This document shows, piece by piece, positions 7,711 through 15,991 of a DNA stretch of 33,446 nucleotides. The stretch's first letter is position 1. Each line of letters starts with the position of its first letter. This stretch comes from Methylobacterium variabile (lineage in GTDB: Bacteria > Pseudomonadota > Alphaproteobacteria > Rhizobiales > Beijerinckiaceae): contig NZ_LABY01000151.1 of assembly GCF_001043975.1 (NCBI RefSeq), positions 1 to 33,446 on the forward strand, read 5' to 3'. Under the pieces are notes generated by a model. That model ran no database searches, was not told where the DNA came from, and saw only the letters and a list, made by a program, of their open reading frames with translations. Position numbers and translations under genes: made by a program.

Positions 7711-7786
7711 ACATCTCCCCGGCTGCCGAGAGATCTGCTTATACGCACTCCGCTTGATCCGTTCCGAAACCAACAAAGCGTGTCTT

Positions 7787-7829
7787 CCCTCTCCCGTATG
7801 GGAGCGGGGTAGGGGCGATCGAAGATCGC
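7787..7829. repeat. Tandem short hairpins, dispersed-repeat remnant
   Basis: CTCCC-GTAT-GGGAG (7791-7804) is followed by GCGATC-GAA-GATCGC (7815-7829). Both are compact palindromes embedded in ccctctcccg-type sequence like that at 8148-8171 and 23991-24020. They look like remnants of a common intergenic palindromic repeat. Confidence 0.5.
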
Positions 7830-7866
7830 GCGAGGGTGTTACGGTTTCGTGTGAAGTATTCATGGA

Positions 7867-8076
7867 CTGTTTGATTAGATCCGACAGAGTTGACACCCTG
7901 TACGTCATTCCGGGGCCGCGCAGTGGAGCCCGGAATCCAGAAACTCTGGCGATGTCGAGTCAGGCGAAATGCGTTCCGCTCTATTCTGAGCGTCCTGCGG
8001 TTCTGGATTCCGGGTTCCGCTGCGCGGCCCCGGAATGACGTACAGGGTGTTTATACTGTCTAGCAGGTCAAACAGG
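7867..8076. repeat. About 210-bp imperfect palindromic element
   Basis: A 31-bp arm (7893-7923, beginning acaccctgtacg) is repeated as a perfect inverted copy at 8020-8050. Pairing continues inward with few mismatches (cccggaatccagaa at 7929-7942) and outward imperfectly to ctgtttga at about 7867-7874 against 8068-8075. The central 58 bp are unpaired. It encodes no plausible protein. This looks like a dispersed palindromic or MITE-like unit, although only one copy is in the window. Confidence 0.7.
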
Positions 8077-8147
8077 CTCTCAGCCTAAAGCTGCCAGCAC
8101 GGCGTTCAGTGCTCAACACTGAAGCGTGTCACCCTCACCCCCCCCGG

Positions 8148-8171
8148 CCCCTCTCCCACACGGGAGAGGGG
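8148..8171. terminator. Perfect 10-bp hairpin of the gagaggg type
   Basis: CCCCTCTCCC, loop ACAC, GGGAGAGGGG. No T-run follows. It sits 215 bp beyond the stop of the oxidoreductase gene on the minus strand and could contribute to termination there, or be another short intergenic repeat. Confidence 0.45.
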
Positions 8172-8385
8172 AGCAGTGCTCTATCTTTGTTCGAACAGAT
8201 CTGCGGACGTCGCATCATGCATCTACGGCGACGCGTGACTGCGTTGCCCGCGTGGGAGAAGATCGCGACTTCACCGGATCTCTCCCCATGGCCATGGCAG
8301 CGCGGCCTTGCCTCCCCGGTCGCGAGCGGGACGACCGCGCTTCTGCATCGGCCGTCGTGCCGGAGCCGATCGGGCTTCCGCCCGA

Positions 8386-11300
8386 TCACTCCGCCGCCGT
8401 CGCCATCGCCGCCTCCTTGCTGCGGAACCGCGCCAGCAGCGCCGCCTCCTCGGCCTTCACCGCCGCGAGGTTCTGCGCCTTCACCGGGCCGTAGCCGCGG
8501 ATGCGCTGAGGCAGGCCGGCGAGGCCGACCGCCGCGGCGTGGTTGGCGGGCGTGAGGTCGCGGGTGATCTCGGCGAGCAGCGTCGTGAAGTCCTGCACCA
8601 GCCGGCGCTCCTCCCGCCGCTCCTGCGTGTAGCCGAACGGGTCGAGGGCCGTGCCCCGCAAGCCCTTCATCCGGGCGAGCACGCCGAACGCCTTCATCAT
8701 CCAGGGGCCGAAGGTCATCTTGCGCGGCCGGCCGGTGGCGGGGTCGTGGCGGGCGAGCAGGGGCGGCGCGAGGTGGAACTCGTAGCGTAGGTTTTCGCCC
8801 TCGAAGGTGCGGGCGACCTGCGCCTGGAAGCTGCCGTCGGTGTAGAGCCGGGCGACCTCGTACTCGTCCTTGTAGGCCATGAGCCGAAAGAGCGAGCGGG
8901 CGGCCGCCTCGGCGAGCGCCGACTGGCCCGGGACCATCGCCGCCTCCCGGGCCCGCAGGCGCGCCACGGCCTCGGCGTAGCGCTCGGCGTAAGAGGCGTC
9001 CTGATAGGCGGTCAGGAAGGCGACGCGCTTCTCGATGACGCCGTCGAGATCCGGCGCCAGGTCCGGGGCCGGGGCCGCGACGACCTGCATCGTCTCGGGC
9101 GCTGCGGCAGCACGACGGCCCCAGGCGAAGGCCGCGAGGTTCATCGGCACGGCCTCGCGGTTGAGCTCGATCGCCTTGAGGATCGCGGCCCGCGACAGCG
9201 GCACCCGCCCGCGTTGCCAGGCGTAGCCCAGCATGAACATGTTGGCGGCGAGCGCATTGCCCAGCGCCGAGACCGCGAGGCTCGTCGCATCGATGAAGGC
9301 GGCGTTCTCCGCGCCCGCGGCCTCGCGGATCGCCCGCTTGATCCGCTCGGCCGGCAGCGAGAAGTCGGGCCGGCGGGTGAACTCGCCCGGCATCACCTCG
9401 GCGGTGTTGACGACGAGGTGGGTGCGACCCTTCGCGACCGCGGACAGCACCTTGCGGTTGCCGCTGACCACGAGGTCGCAGCCGAGCACCAGGTCGGCCG
9501 CGCCCGCCCCGACCCGGATGGCGTGGATGTCCTCCTGCCGGTTGGCGAGGCGCACGTGGCTGAACACGGCGCCGCCCTTCTGGGCGAGGCCGGCCATGTC
9601 GATCATGCCGAGGCCCTTGCCCTCGAGATGGGCCGCCATGCCGAGGATCGCCCCGATCGTCACCACGCCGGTGCCGCCGACGCCGGTGACGATCAGGTTG
9701 TAGGTGCCGTCGATCTCAGGGATCGCCGGCTCGGGCAGGCCCACATCCGGGGCGTCGCCCCCCGCGGCCGCGGGGGCGCCCAGGGGCGCGGTCCGGGGCT
9801 TGGCGCCGTGCACCGTCACGAAGGACGGGCAGAAGCCCTTCACGCAGGAGAAGTCCTTGTTGCAGCCCGACTGGTCGATGCGGCGCTTGCGGCCGAACTC
9901 GGTCTCGACCGGCTGCACCGCGACGCAGTTCGACTGCACCGAGCAGTCGCCGCAGCCCTCGCAGACGAGTTCGTTGATGATCACCCGCTTGTCGGGATCG
10001 GGGAAGGCGTTGCGCTTGCGCCGGCGGCGCTTCTCGGAGGCGCAGGTCTGGTCGTAGATCATCACCGAGACGCCCGGCACGGTGGCGAGCTCGCGCTGCA
10101 CCGCGTCCAATTCGTCGCGGTGGTGGATCGTGAGCCCGTGCGGCCAAGCGACCGTCGCCGGGTACTTGTCCGGCTCGTCGGTGACGAGGGCGATGCGCTC
10201 GACGCCCTCCGCCCGCACCTGCGCGGCGATGCGGTCGACGGTGAGCCCGCCCTCGTGCGGCTGGCCGCCGGTCATCGCCACCGCGTCGTTGAACAGGATC
10301 TTGTACGTGATGGTGGTGCCGGTATCGACGGCCCAGCGGAGCGCCAGCGAGCCCGAGTGGTTGTAGGTGCCGTCGCCGAGGTTCTGGAAGACGTGGCCGC
10401 GCTTCGAGAAAGCGTTCTCGCCGATCCAGTTCGCACCCTCGCCGCCCATCTGGGTGAAGCCGTCGGTCTCCCGGTCCATCCACTGCGCCATGTAATGGCA
10501 GCCGATGCCCGCATAGGCCCGCATGCCCTCCGGCACCCGGGTCGAGGTGTTGTGCGGGCAGCCGGCGCAGAAATGCGGGATCCGGGCCGCGATGTCGGCG
10601 GTGGCAGCCAGCCGCTCCTGCGCCCCTTTGAGGCGGGCGACGCGGGCCGCGAGGTCGTCGTTGCGGTGGTAGCGCAGCAGCCGCTCGCCCAGCGCCACCG
10701 CGATGTCGTTGGGGTCGAGCGCGCCCTTCACCGGGAAGAGCCAGTCGCCCTGCTCGTCGCGCTTGCCGATGCAGACCGGCTGGTTGGCCGAGCCGTACAG
10801 CTCCTCGCGCAGCTGCACCTCGATCAGCGAGCGCTTCTCCTCGACCACCATCACGAGGTCGAGGCCCTCTGCGAAATCCGCGAGCTCGCGCCGCGACAGC
10901 GGCCACGGGCAGGCGACCTTGTAGAGCCGCAGGCCCATGTCGTTGGCCTTGACCTCGTCGAGGCCGAGGTCGTCCATCGCCTCGCGCACGTCGAGGTAGG
11001 ACTTGCCGACCGTGATGACGCCGATCTTCGGCTGGCGCCCGCCCGAGAGCACGATGCGGTTGAGGTTGTTGGCGCGCACGAAGGCCAGCATCGCGTCGCG
11101 CTTGAAGTCCTGGAGACGGGCCTCCTGCTCCAGGATGCCGTCCGGCGTGCGGATGTTGAGCCCACCCGGCGGCATCAGGAAGTCGTCGGGGAGAACGATC
11201 TTCACCCGGTCGAGGCGGGCGTCGACGCTCGCGGTCGACTCGATGTTCTCCTTCACGCACTTGAAGGCGACCCAGGTGCCGCAGTAGCGGCTCATCGCGT

Positions 11301-11877
11301 AGCCGTAGAGGCCGTAATCGAGGATCTCCTGCACCCCGGCCGGGTTCAGGATCGGGCTCATCACGTCGACGAAGTGGAACTCCGACTGGTGCGCGACGGT
11401 GGAGGATTCCGCCGTGTGGTCGTCGCCCATCAGCGCCAGCACGCCGCCGTGGCGCGCGGTGCCGGCCATGTTGGCGTGGCGAAACACGTCGCCGGAGCGG
11501 TCGACGCCGGGGCCCTTGCCGTACCAGAGGCCGAACACGCCGTCGTAGCGGCCCTCGCCCCGGATCTCGGCCTGCTGCGCACCCCAGATCGCGGTCGCGG
11601 CCAGCTCCTCGTTGAGGCCGGGCTGGAAGACGATGCCCGCCTTGTCGAGCACCGCCTTGGCGCGCACGAGGTTCTGGTCGAGGCCGCCGATCGGCGAGCC
11701 GCGATAGCCCGAGACGAAGCCCGCGGTGTTGAGCCCCGCCGCCCAGTCGCGGGCCTGCTGCATCAGGAGCATCCGGATCACCGCCTGGGTGCCGGTGACG
11801 AAGACCTGGTCGCGGGAGAGATCGTACTTGTCGTCGAGGCTGACCGACCGAAGGGACGGGGTGGTCGCAGGGCCCAT
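8386..11877 (-). CDS. Indolepyruvate ferredoxin oxidoreductase, fused single-chain form
   Basis: The 1163-residue enzyme oxidatively decarboxylates aryl- or branched-chain 2-oxoacids to acyl-CoA, using thiamine diphosphate and Fe-S clusters. From the N-terminus: an alpha-type TPP module (VSGYRGSPIGGLDQN, about 56-70), CAGCPHNTS (437-445), the TPP-phosphate site GDGTYNHSGS (501-510), a cysteine cluster C639, C642, C645, C651 plus C672, C678 and C683, and a gamma-type module starting VTGVGGTGVVTIG (about 730-742). In anaerobes these parts are separate IorA and IorB subunits; the fused form is usual in aerobic alpha- and betaproteobacteria. ATG 11877 follows AGGAGGAGG on the minus strand, which decides against the upstream codon at 11934. 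It appears monocistronic. The specific substrate is inferred from family annotation only. Confidence 0.92.
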   Translation of the reverse strand: MGPATTPSLRSVSLDDKYDLSRDQVFVTGTQAVIRMLLMQQARDWAAGLNTAGFVSGYRGSPIGGLDQNLVRAKAVLDKAGIVFQPGLNEELAATAIWGAQQAEIRGEGRYDGVFGLWYGKGPGVDRSGDVFRHANMAGTARHGGVLALMGDDHTAESSTVAHQSEFHFVDVMSPILNPAGVQEILDYGLYGYAMSRYCGTWVAFKCVKENIESTASVDARLDRVKIVLPDDFLMPPGGLNIRTPDGILEQEARLQDFKRDAMLAFVRANNLNRIVLSGGRQPKIGVITVGKSYLDVREAMDDLGLDEVKANDMGLRLYKVACPWPLSRRELADFAEGLDLVMVVEEKRSLIEVQLREELYGSANQPVCIGKRDEQGDWLFPVKGALDPNDIAVALGERLLRYHRNDDLAARVARLKGAQERLAATADIAARIPHFCAGCPHNTSTRVPEGMRAYAGIGCHYMAQWMDRETDGFTQMGGEGANWIGENAFSKRGHVFQNLGDGTYNHSGSLALRWAVDTGTTITYKILFNDAVAMTGGQPHEGGLTVDRIAAQVRAEGVERIALVTDEPDKYPATVAWPHGLTIHHRDELDAVQRELATVPGVSVMIYDQTCASEKRRRRKRNAFPDPDKRVIINELVCEGCGDCSVQSNCVAVQPVETEFGRKRRIDQSGCNKDFSCVKGFCPSFVTVHGAKPRTAPLGAPAAAGGDAPDVGLPEPAIPEIDGTYNLIVTGVGGTGVVTIGAILGMAAHLEGKGLGMIDMAGLAQKGGAVFSHVRLANRQEDIHAIRVGAGAADLVLGCDLVVSGNRKVLSAVAKGRTHLVVNTAEVMPGEFTRRPDFSLPAERIKRAIREAAGAENAAFIDATSLAVSALGNALAANMFMLGYAWQRGRVPLSRAAILKAIELNREAVPMNLAAFAWGRRAAAAPETMQVVAAPAPDLAPDLDGVIEKRVAFLTAYQDASYAERYAEAVARLRAREAAMVPGQSALAEAAARSLFRLMAYKDEYEVARLYTDGSFQAQVARTFEGENLRYEFHLAPPLLARHDPATGRPRKMTFGPWMMKAFGVLARMKGLRGTALDPFGYTQERREERRLVQDFTTLLAEITRDLTPANHAAAVGLAGLPQRIRGYGPVKAQNLAAVKAEEAALLARFRSKEAAMATAAE

Positions 11878-11940
11878 CGCGTGTTCCTCCTCCTCGCGCG
11901 GTGGGGGCCGGTTCCTCCGGGCTCTCGGGACCACGCTGAT

Positions 11941-11959
11941 ATGTCAGGAATGCTGACAT
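11941..11959. promoter_or_regulatory. Palindromic operator candidate upstream of the oxidoreductase gene
   Basis: ATGTCAG-GAATG-CTGACAT is a perfect 7-bp inverted repeat with a 5-bp centre, located 64-82 bp upstream of the ATG at 11877. The size and place suit a dimeric repressor or activator. No regulator gene is adjacent, so the protein that binds it is unknown. Confidence 0.5.
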
Positions 11960-12095
11960 TTCCGGCCGGTCCCGTCAACGCGGCCTGGAGGCATTCCAGG
12001 CAGCCGCCAACTGAACGCGATGTACAACGGGGTTCGGGGAAGCGCTGGCATCATTCCCGGCGTAGATTTGCTCCCAGACGGTCTCTCCAGCAGCT

Positions 12096-12267
12096 CCCCT
12101 TTCCCGAACGACTGAAACGAAGAGGAAGGAGATCCGGGATCCAGCAGAAAAACGTCGCGAAGCGTCCGCTTGTCCGCAACGGTGCAGCATGCAGAGCCGC
12201 TGCGCGGCACTTCTTGTGCTGGATCCTGGATCTCCTTCCGCTTCGCTGCAGTCGTCCGGGAAAGGGG
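12096..12267. repeat. Dispersed palindromic element, copy 1 (172 bp)
   Basis: The ends cccctttcccg and cgggaaagggg are inverted copies, and ggagatccgggatccagca near 12128 pairs with tgctggatcctggatctcc near 12218. The asymmetric centre matches copy 2 (24039-24202) only when one of the two is reversed, so the copies lie in opposite orientation. It fills most of the 515-bp spacer between the divergent oxidoreductase and cysteine synthase genes. The remainder of that spacer holds only the palindrome at 11941 and unremarkable sequence. Confidence 0.8.
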
Positions 12268-12392
12268 CGTGGCTTACGGCGAAGCGCTGGCCTGCCTTCA
12301 ACGTCTCATGCGTCTTGTCGCCCGCCCCCTTTCGCGGCATCACCGCTCACCCCAGCGGGCAGCCCGCCCGCTCCGCACCGGATGGCCCCGCG

Positions 12393-13424
12393 ATGATCCG
12401 TCCCGACGTCCTCGCCGCGATCGGCGGCACGCCCTTGATCCGCCTCAAGCGCGCCTCGGAGGAGACCGGCTGCACCATCCTGGGCAAGGCCGAGTTCATG
12501 AATCCGGGCCAGTCGGTGAAGGACCGCGCCGCCCTGTTCATGGTCGAGGCCGCCGAGCGCGCCGGCACCTTGCGGCCGGGCGGCACCATCGTGGAGGGCA
12601 CGGCAGGCAATACCGGCATCGGCCTCGCCATGGTCGGCGCGGCCCGGGGCTACCGCACCGTGATCGTGATCCCGGAGACCCAGTCGGCGGAGAAGAAGCT
12701 GGCCCTGCGGCTGGCCGGGGCCGACCTCGTCGAGGTGCCGGCGGTGCCCTTCGCCAACCCGAACAACTACGTGAAGGTCGCCAAGCGCCTGGCCGAGCGC
12801 CTCGCCGCGACCGAGCCCGGCGGCGCCTTCTTCGCCGACCAGTTCGACAACGTCGCCAACCGCGAGGCCCACATCGCCACGACCGGCCCGGAGATCTGGG
12901 AGGCGACCGGGGGCCGCGTCGACGGCTTCATCTGCGCGGCCGGCACCGGCGGCACGCTCGCCGGCATCGCGGCGGCCCTGCGCGCCCGCAACCCGCGGGT
13001 CACGATCGGGCTCTCGGACCCGGACGGCTCGGCGCTGCACCCCTACTACGCCACCGGCGAACTCAAGGCCTCGGGCTCGTCGATCACGGAGGGCATCGGC
13101 CAGGGCCGCGTCACCGGCAACCTCGAGGGGTTCCGGCCCGACCTGTCCTACGCGATCCCCGACGCCGAGGCGCTGCCGCTGGTCTTCCGCCTGCTGGCGG
13201 AGGAGGGCCTGTGCCTCGGCGGCTCGTCAGGCATCAACGTCGCGGGGGCGATCCGGCTCGCCCGCCACCTCGGCCCCGGCCACACGGTGGTGACGATCCT
13301 GTGCGACGGCGGCACCCGCTACGCCTCGAAGCTGTTCAACCCGGATTTCCTGCGCGCCCGCGACCTGCCGGTGCCGCACTGGCTGGAGAGCCCGCGGGCG
13401 ATCGACCCGGGGCTGGTGCCCTGA
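12393..13424 (+). CDS. cysK: Cysteine synthase A (O-acetylserine sulfhydrylase)
   Basis: This PLP enzyme makes cysteine from O-acetylserine and sulfide in the cytoplasm. The 343-residue product has the PLP lysine K43 in NPGQSVKDRAA, the substrate loop as GTAGNTG (69-75), and a glycine-rich phosphate loop at AAGTGGTLAG. The loop reads TAGNTG where most CysK proteins have TSGNTG; this variant occurs in a proteobacterial subgroup, and a cystathionine beta-synthase-type or related lyase role is an alternative. ETQSAEKK and FADQFDN are also typical. Start at ATG 12393 places the conserved IGGTPLIRL at residues 10-18; upstream in-frame codons fall in a repeat element. No ribosome site is obvious. 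It stands alone, with the repeat element in front of it. Confidence 0.9.
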   Translation: MIRPDVLAAIGGTPLIRLKRASEETGCTILGKAEFMNPGQSVKDRAALFMVEAAERAGTLRPGGTIVEGTAGNTGIGLAMVGAARGYRTVIVIPETQSAEKKLALRLAGADLVEVPAVPFANPNNYVKVAKRLAERLAATEPGGAFFADQFDNVANREAHIATTGPEIWEATGGRVDGFICAAGTGGTLAGIAAALRARNPRVTIGLSDPDGSALHPYYATGELKASGSSITEGIGQGRVTGNLEGFRPDLSYAIPDAEALPLVFRLLAEEGLCLGGSSGINVAGAIRLARHLGPGHTVVTILCDGGTRYASKLFNPDFLRARDLPVPHWLESPRAIDPGLVP

Positions 13425-13806
13425 GCGGGGATCGCGGAGCGCAGAGCTGCGGCCTCCCGTGAGCGGGTCCGTGGGGGCAAGATCTCTGCCGGCGTGACCG
13501 AGACGAGGAGCGACGAGCGCAGCGCCGCCGCCGTCCCGGCGCTCCGGACCGGGCTGCGCCGGCGGCACGCTCCCGGATGTCGCCGGCCTTCGCGGGCGGG
13601 AGCCTGAGGACAGGGCCCGCCCGATCCTGGGCCGTCGAGAGGACAGGATTCCGCGTCCGCGCCGCGCGGCTCCCGAATGCCGGCGCGGGGCACCGCTCGT
13701 CCTGCCGATATCTCGCCCTCATCTGATGAGCACCGATTGTATTGCTGGTGGATCATCGTGCCGCACGGCAAGCAAAAACCTGCATCATACCCGCCTGATG
13801 GCGCCA
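13425..13806. other. Gene-free spacer between cysK and the small HTH gene
   Basis: I see no credible gene here. The sequence is GC-rich with short inverted stretches until about 13730, where it becomes less GC-rich towards the promoter region of the HTH gene. Confidence 0.5.
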
Positions 13807-13821
13807 TTAACGGCCTGTTAA
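13807..13821 (+). promoter_or_regulatory. CtrA-binding box upstream of the small HTH gene
   Basis: TTAACGGCCTGTTAA fits TTAA-N7-TTAA, the full binding motif of CtrA, the alphaproteobacterial cell-cycle regulator, and is followed by C as in the extended motif. It ends 74 bp before the ATG at 13896. The motif has eight fixed bases and is rare by chance in a genome this GC-rich. Confidence 0.65.
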
Positions 13822-13895
13822 CCGTGATTGCGCAGCCTTTCCGGGTCGCAAGAACGAGAACAACCGGGGGTCCCCGTCACCAGGAGGAGACCAGC

Positions 13896-14153
13896 ATGGC
13901 ACCAGCGATCACCCTCGCGGATGCCGAGCGGAAGCTCGTCATCGAGACGCTCATCCGTTGCCGCGGCAACCGCACCCACGCCGCCAAGATGCTCGGCGTC
14001 TCGGTCCGCACGGTACGCAACCGGATCGCGGAATACAGGAGGATCGGCGTCTGCCTGCCGATCTACCGGGACGTCGTCTGGGCCGACTGGTCGGAACGGG
14101 AGCCTGCCGAGGCGCTCGAGGCGCTGGGGGGACCGCCCGAGGCCTGTGCCTGA
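13896..14153 (+). CDS. Small Fis-type helix-turn-helix protein
   Basis: The 85-residue product is little more than a Fis/NtrC-type DNA-binding domain: ERKLVIETLIRCRGNRTHAAKMLGVSVRTVRNRI (about 11-44) has the first helix, the GNRTHAAKMLG turn and the recognition helix SVRTVRNRI. This HTH_8 fold is normally the C-terminal end of a sigma-54 activator, but here the AAA+ and receiver domains are absent and the short tail is acidic and Trp-containing (VVWADWSERE). A strong AGGAGGAGA at about 13882-13890 sets the start at 13896. A CtrA box lies upstream, suggesting cell-cycle control. It may be a stand-alone Fis-like or flagellar-type regulator; no partner gene is adjacent. Confidence 0.85.
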   Translation: MAPAITLADAERKLVIETLIRCRGNRTHAAKMLGVSVRTVRNRIAEYRRIGVCLPIYRDVVWADWSEREPAEALEALGGPPEACA

Positions 14154-14219
14154 GCGGCGCGGGGCGCCGGGGGACGGGACGCGCCGCGACCCCGCCCCCG
14201 CCGGCGCCCGGGCCGGCGC

Positions 14220-15884
14220 TCAGATCTCGCGTCGCCGCAGCAGGTAGTCCAGGCCCCCCACCCGGTACCAGCGGTAGCCGTACCCTTCGAGCAGCACGCA
14301 GTGCCGCCCGTCGTCGTCCGCCAGGCTGCGCTGGCCGGTGAGAAGGTCGATCAGGTTGCGGCCGTCGCCGTCGAGCCCGGTGGCGAAGGAGACCTCCCGC
14401 GGCTCGGCCACGAGGTTGTGCAGGCACAGGACCGCGTTGTTGCGCCAGTCGTAGCGGAGCGCGAGCACGCCCGGATGGCCGGTGTCGATGACGGTGAAGT
14501 CGCCCCAGCCGATCTCCGGCACCTCCTTGCGCATGCGGATGATGCGCTCCATCCAGTTGAGGAGCGATTCCGGCGCGCAGCGCTGCGCCGCCGCGTTGAC
14601 GTGGGAATAGGCGTAGGGGCCCTCGTGGATCGGCGGCATCTCCGGCGCGTCGCTCAGCGTGAAGCCGCCCTGGGGCTCGTGCGACCACTGCATCGGCGTG
14701 CGGGCGCAGTCGCGCTCGGGCAGCGAGAGGTCGTCGCCCATGCCGATCTCGTCGCCGTAGCGCAGGACGGGCGTGCCCGGCAGGGTGAACATCAGGCTGT
14801 AGGCGAGCTCGATCCGGCGCCGGTCGCCGCCGAGCATCGGGGCGAGGCGCCGGCGGATGCCGCGGCCGTAGAGCTGCATCTCGGGCTCGGGGCCGAAGGC
14901 CTGGAAGACGGTCTGGCGCTGCTTCTCGGTCAGGCGGCCGAGGTCGAGCTCGTCGTGGTTGCGCAGGAACAGCGCCCACTGCGCCGAGGGCGGCCGGTTC
15001 CAGGTCTTCTGCAGGGCCTTCACCAGCGGCCGGGAGTCGGCGGAGGCGAGCGCGTAGAACAGGGCCTGGTTGACCTGGAAGTTGAACATCATGTGCATGC
15101 GGTCAGCGTCGTCGCCGAAATAGTCGAGGTCCTGGCGCGGCAGCACGTTGGCCTCGGCCAGGATGATCGCGTCGCCCTGGCGCCACTGCAGGAACTCGCG
15201 GAACAGCCGCAGCATGTCGAACTGCTCGCGCGGCTCGCCCGAGACCTCCGGCCCCTTCTCGGCGATGACGAAGGGCACCGCGTCCATCCGGAAGCCCGAC
15301 ACGCCGAGCTGGATCCAGAACCCCATGATCTTCAGGATCTCCGCCTGGACGTGGGGATTGGCGGTGTTGAGGTCGGGCTGGAAGTCGTAGAAGCGGTGGA
15401 AGTACCAGGCCTTCGCGTCCTTGTCGTAGGTCCAGGTGCTCTTCTGCACGCCCGGGAAGACCATGCCCTCGTGGGCGTGCGGCGGCTTCGTCTTCGACCA
15501 GACGTACCAGTCGCGGGTGCGGGCGTTCGGGTCGGAGCGGGCGGCCTTGAACCAGGGATGCTGGTCGGAGGTGTGGTTGACCACGAGGTCGATCAGCACC
15601 CGCATCCCCCGCTGCTTGGCCGCGTGGGTGAAGGCGACGAAGTCGCCGAGCGTGCCGTAGCGCGGGTCGACGCTGTAGTAATCCGCGATGTCGTAGCCGT
15701 GGTCGCGGCCCGGCGAGGGCTGGAATGGATGCAGCCAGATCGCCGTGACGCCGAGGCCGAGCAGATAGTCGAGGCGCCGCTCCAGTCCCTCGAAGTCGCC
15801 GATGCCGTCGCCGTTGGCGTCCATGAAGGAGCCGACCGACAGGCAGTAGATCACCGCATTCTTGTACCAGAGGTCTTCGATCAC
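14220..15884 (-). CDS. GH13 alpha-amylase-family protein, trehalose-synthase-like
   Basis: The 554-residue product begins like TreS (LWYKNAVIYCLSVGSFMDANGDG) and has the GH13 regions: DLVVNHTSDQHPWF, the nucleophile D201 in GFRMDAVPF, the acid/base E244 in ILAEANV and D311 in LRNHDELDL, then PGTPVLRYGDEIGMGDDL. TreS interconverts maltose and trehalose, an osmoprotectant; related GH13 hydrolases are the alternative. A maltokinase domain is absent. The start is a GTG at 15884 with AGGAGA seven bases upstream; the TTG at 15899 would put that ribosome site inside the gene. The conserved region starts only a few residues after the GTG. It has no operon partner. Confidence 0.86.
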   Translation of the reverse strand: MIEDLWYKNAVIYCLSVGSFMDANGDGIGDFEGLERRLDYLLGLGVTAIWLHPFQPSPGRDHGYDIADYYSVDPRYGTLGDFVAFTHAAKQRGMRVLIDLVVNHTSDQHPWFKAARSDPNARTRDWYVWSKTKPPHAHEGMVFPGVQKSTWTYDKDAKAWYFHRFYDFQPDLNTANPHVQAEILKIMGFWIQLGVSGFRMDAVPFVIAEKGPEVSGEPREQFDMLRLFREFLQWRQGDAIILAEANVLPRQDLDYFGDDADRMHMMFNFQVNQALFYALASADSRPLVKALQKTWNRPPSAQWALFLRNHDELDLGRLTEKQRQTVFQAFGPEPEMQLYGRGIRRRLAPMLGGDRRRIELAYSLMFTLPGTPVLRYGDEIGMGDDLSLPERDCARTPMQWSHEPQGGFTLSDAPEMPPIHEGPYAYSHVNAAAQRCAPESLLNWMERIIRMRKEVPEIGWGDFTVIDTGHPGVLALRYDWRNNAVLCLHNLVAEPREVSFATGLDGDGRNLIDLLTGQRSLADDDGRHCVLLEGYGYRWYRVGGLDYLLRRREI

Positions 15885-15991
15885 CCCGGCTCTCCTCAAG
15901 GCCCGCGACCGTGCCGGCCCGCGCGGAGATCTAGAGCGCCGTCCGCCGAAGTGGATGCGGGCCCGGCCGAAACTCCTCTGGGGCAGGCCGC

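Noticed and set aside
7787..8171. A CRISPR array in the repeat-rich spacer
   Set aside because: The repeats are palindromes of differing sequence, not direct repeats with regular spacers, and no cas gene is present.
7266..8385. Several short open frames in the long spacer (for example 7754-8038)
   Set aside because: They are made of palindromic repeat sequence, so both strands give similar frames; no start signal or domain supports them.
9214..12396. A 1060-residue plus-strand open frame opposite the oxidoreductase gene
   Set aside because: It is antisense to a protein with clear TPP and cysteine motifs; its composition (Arg, Ala, His, Asp-rich) is that of a high-GC shadow frame, with no recognisable domain.
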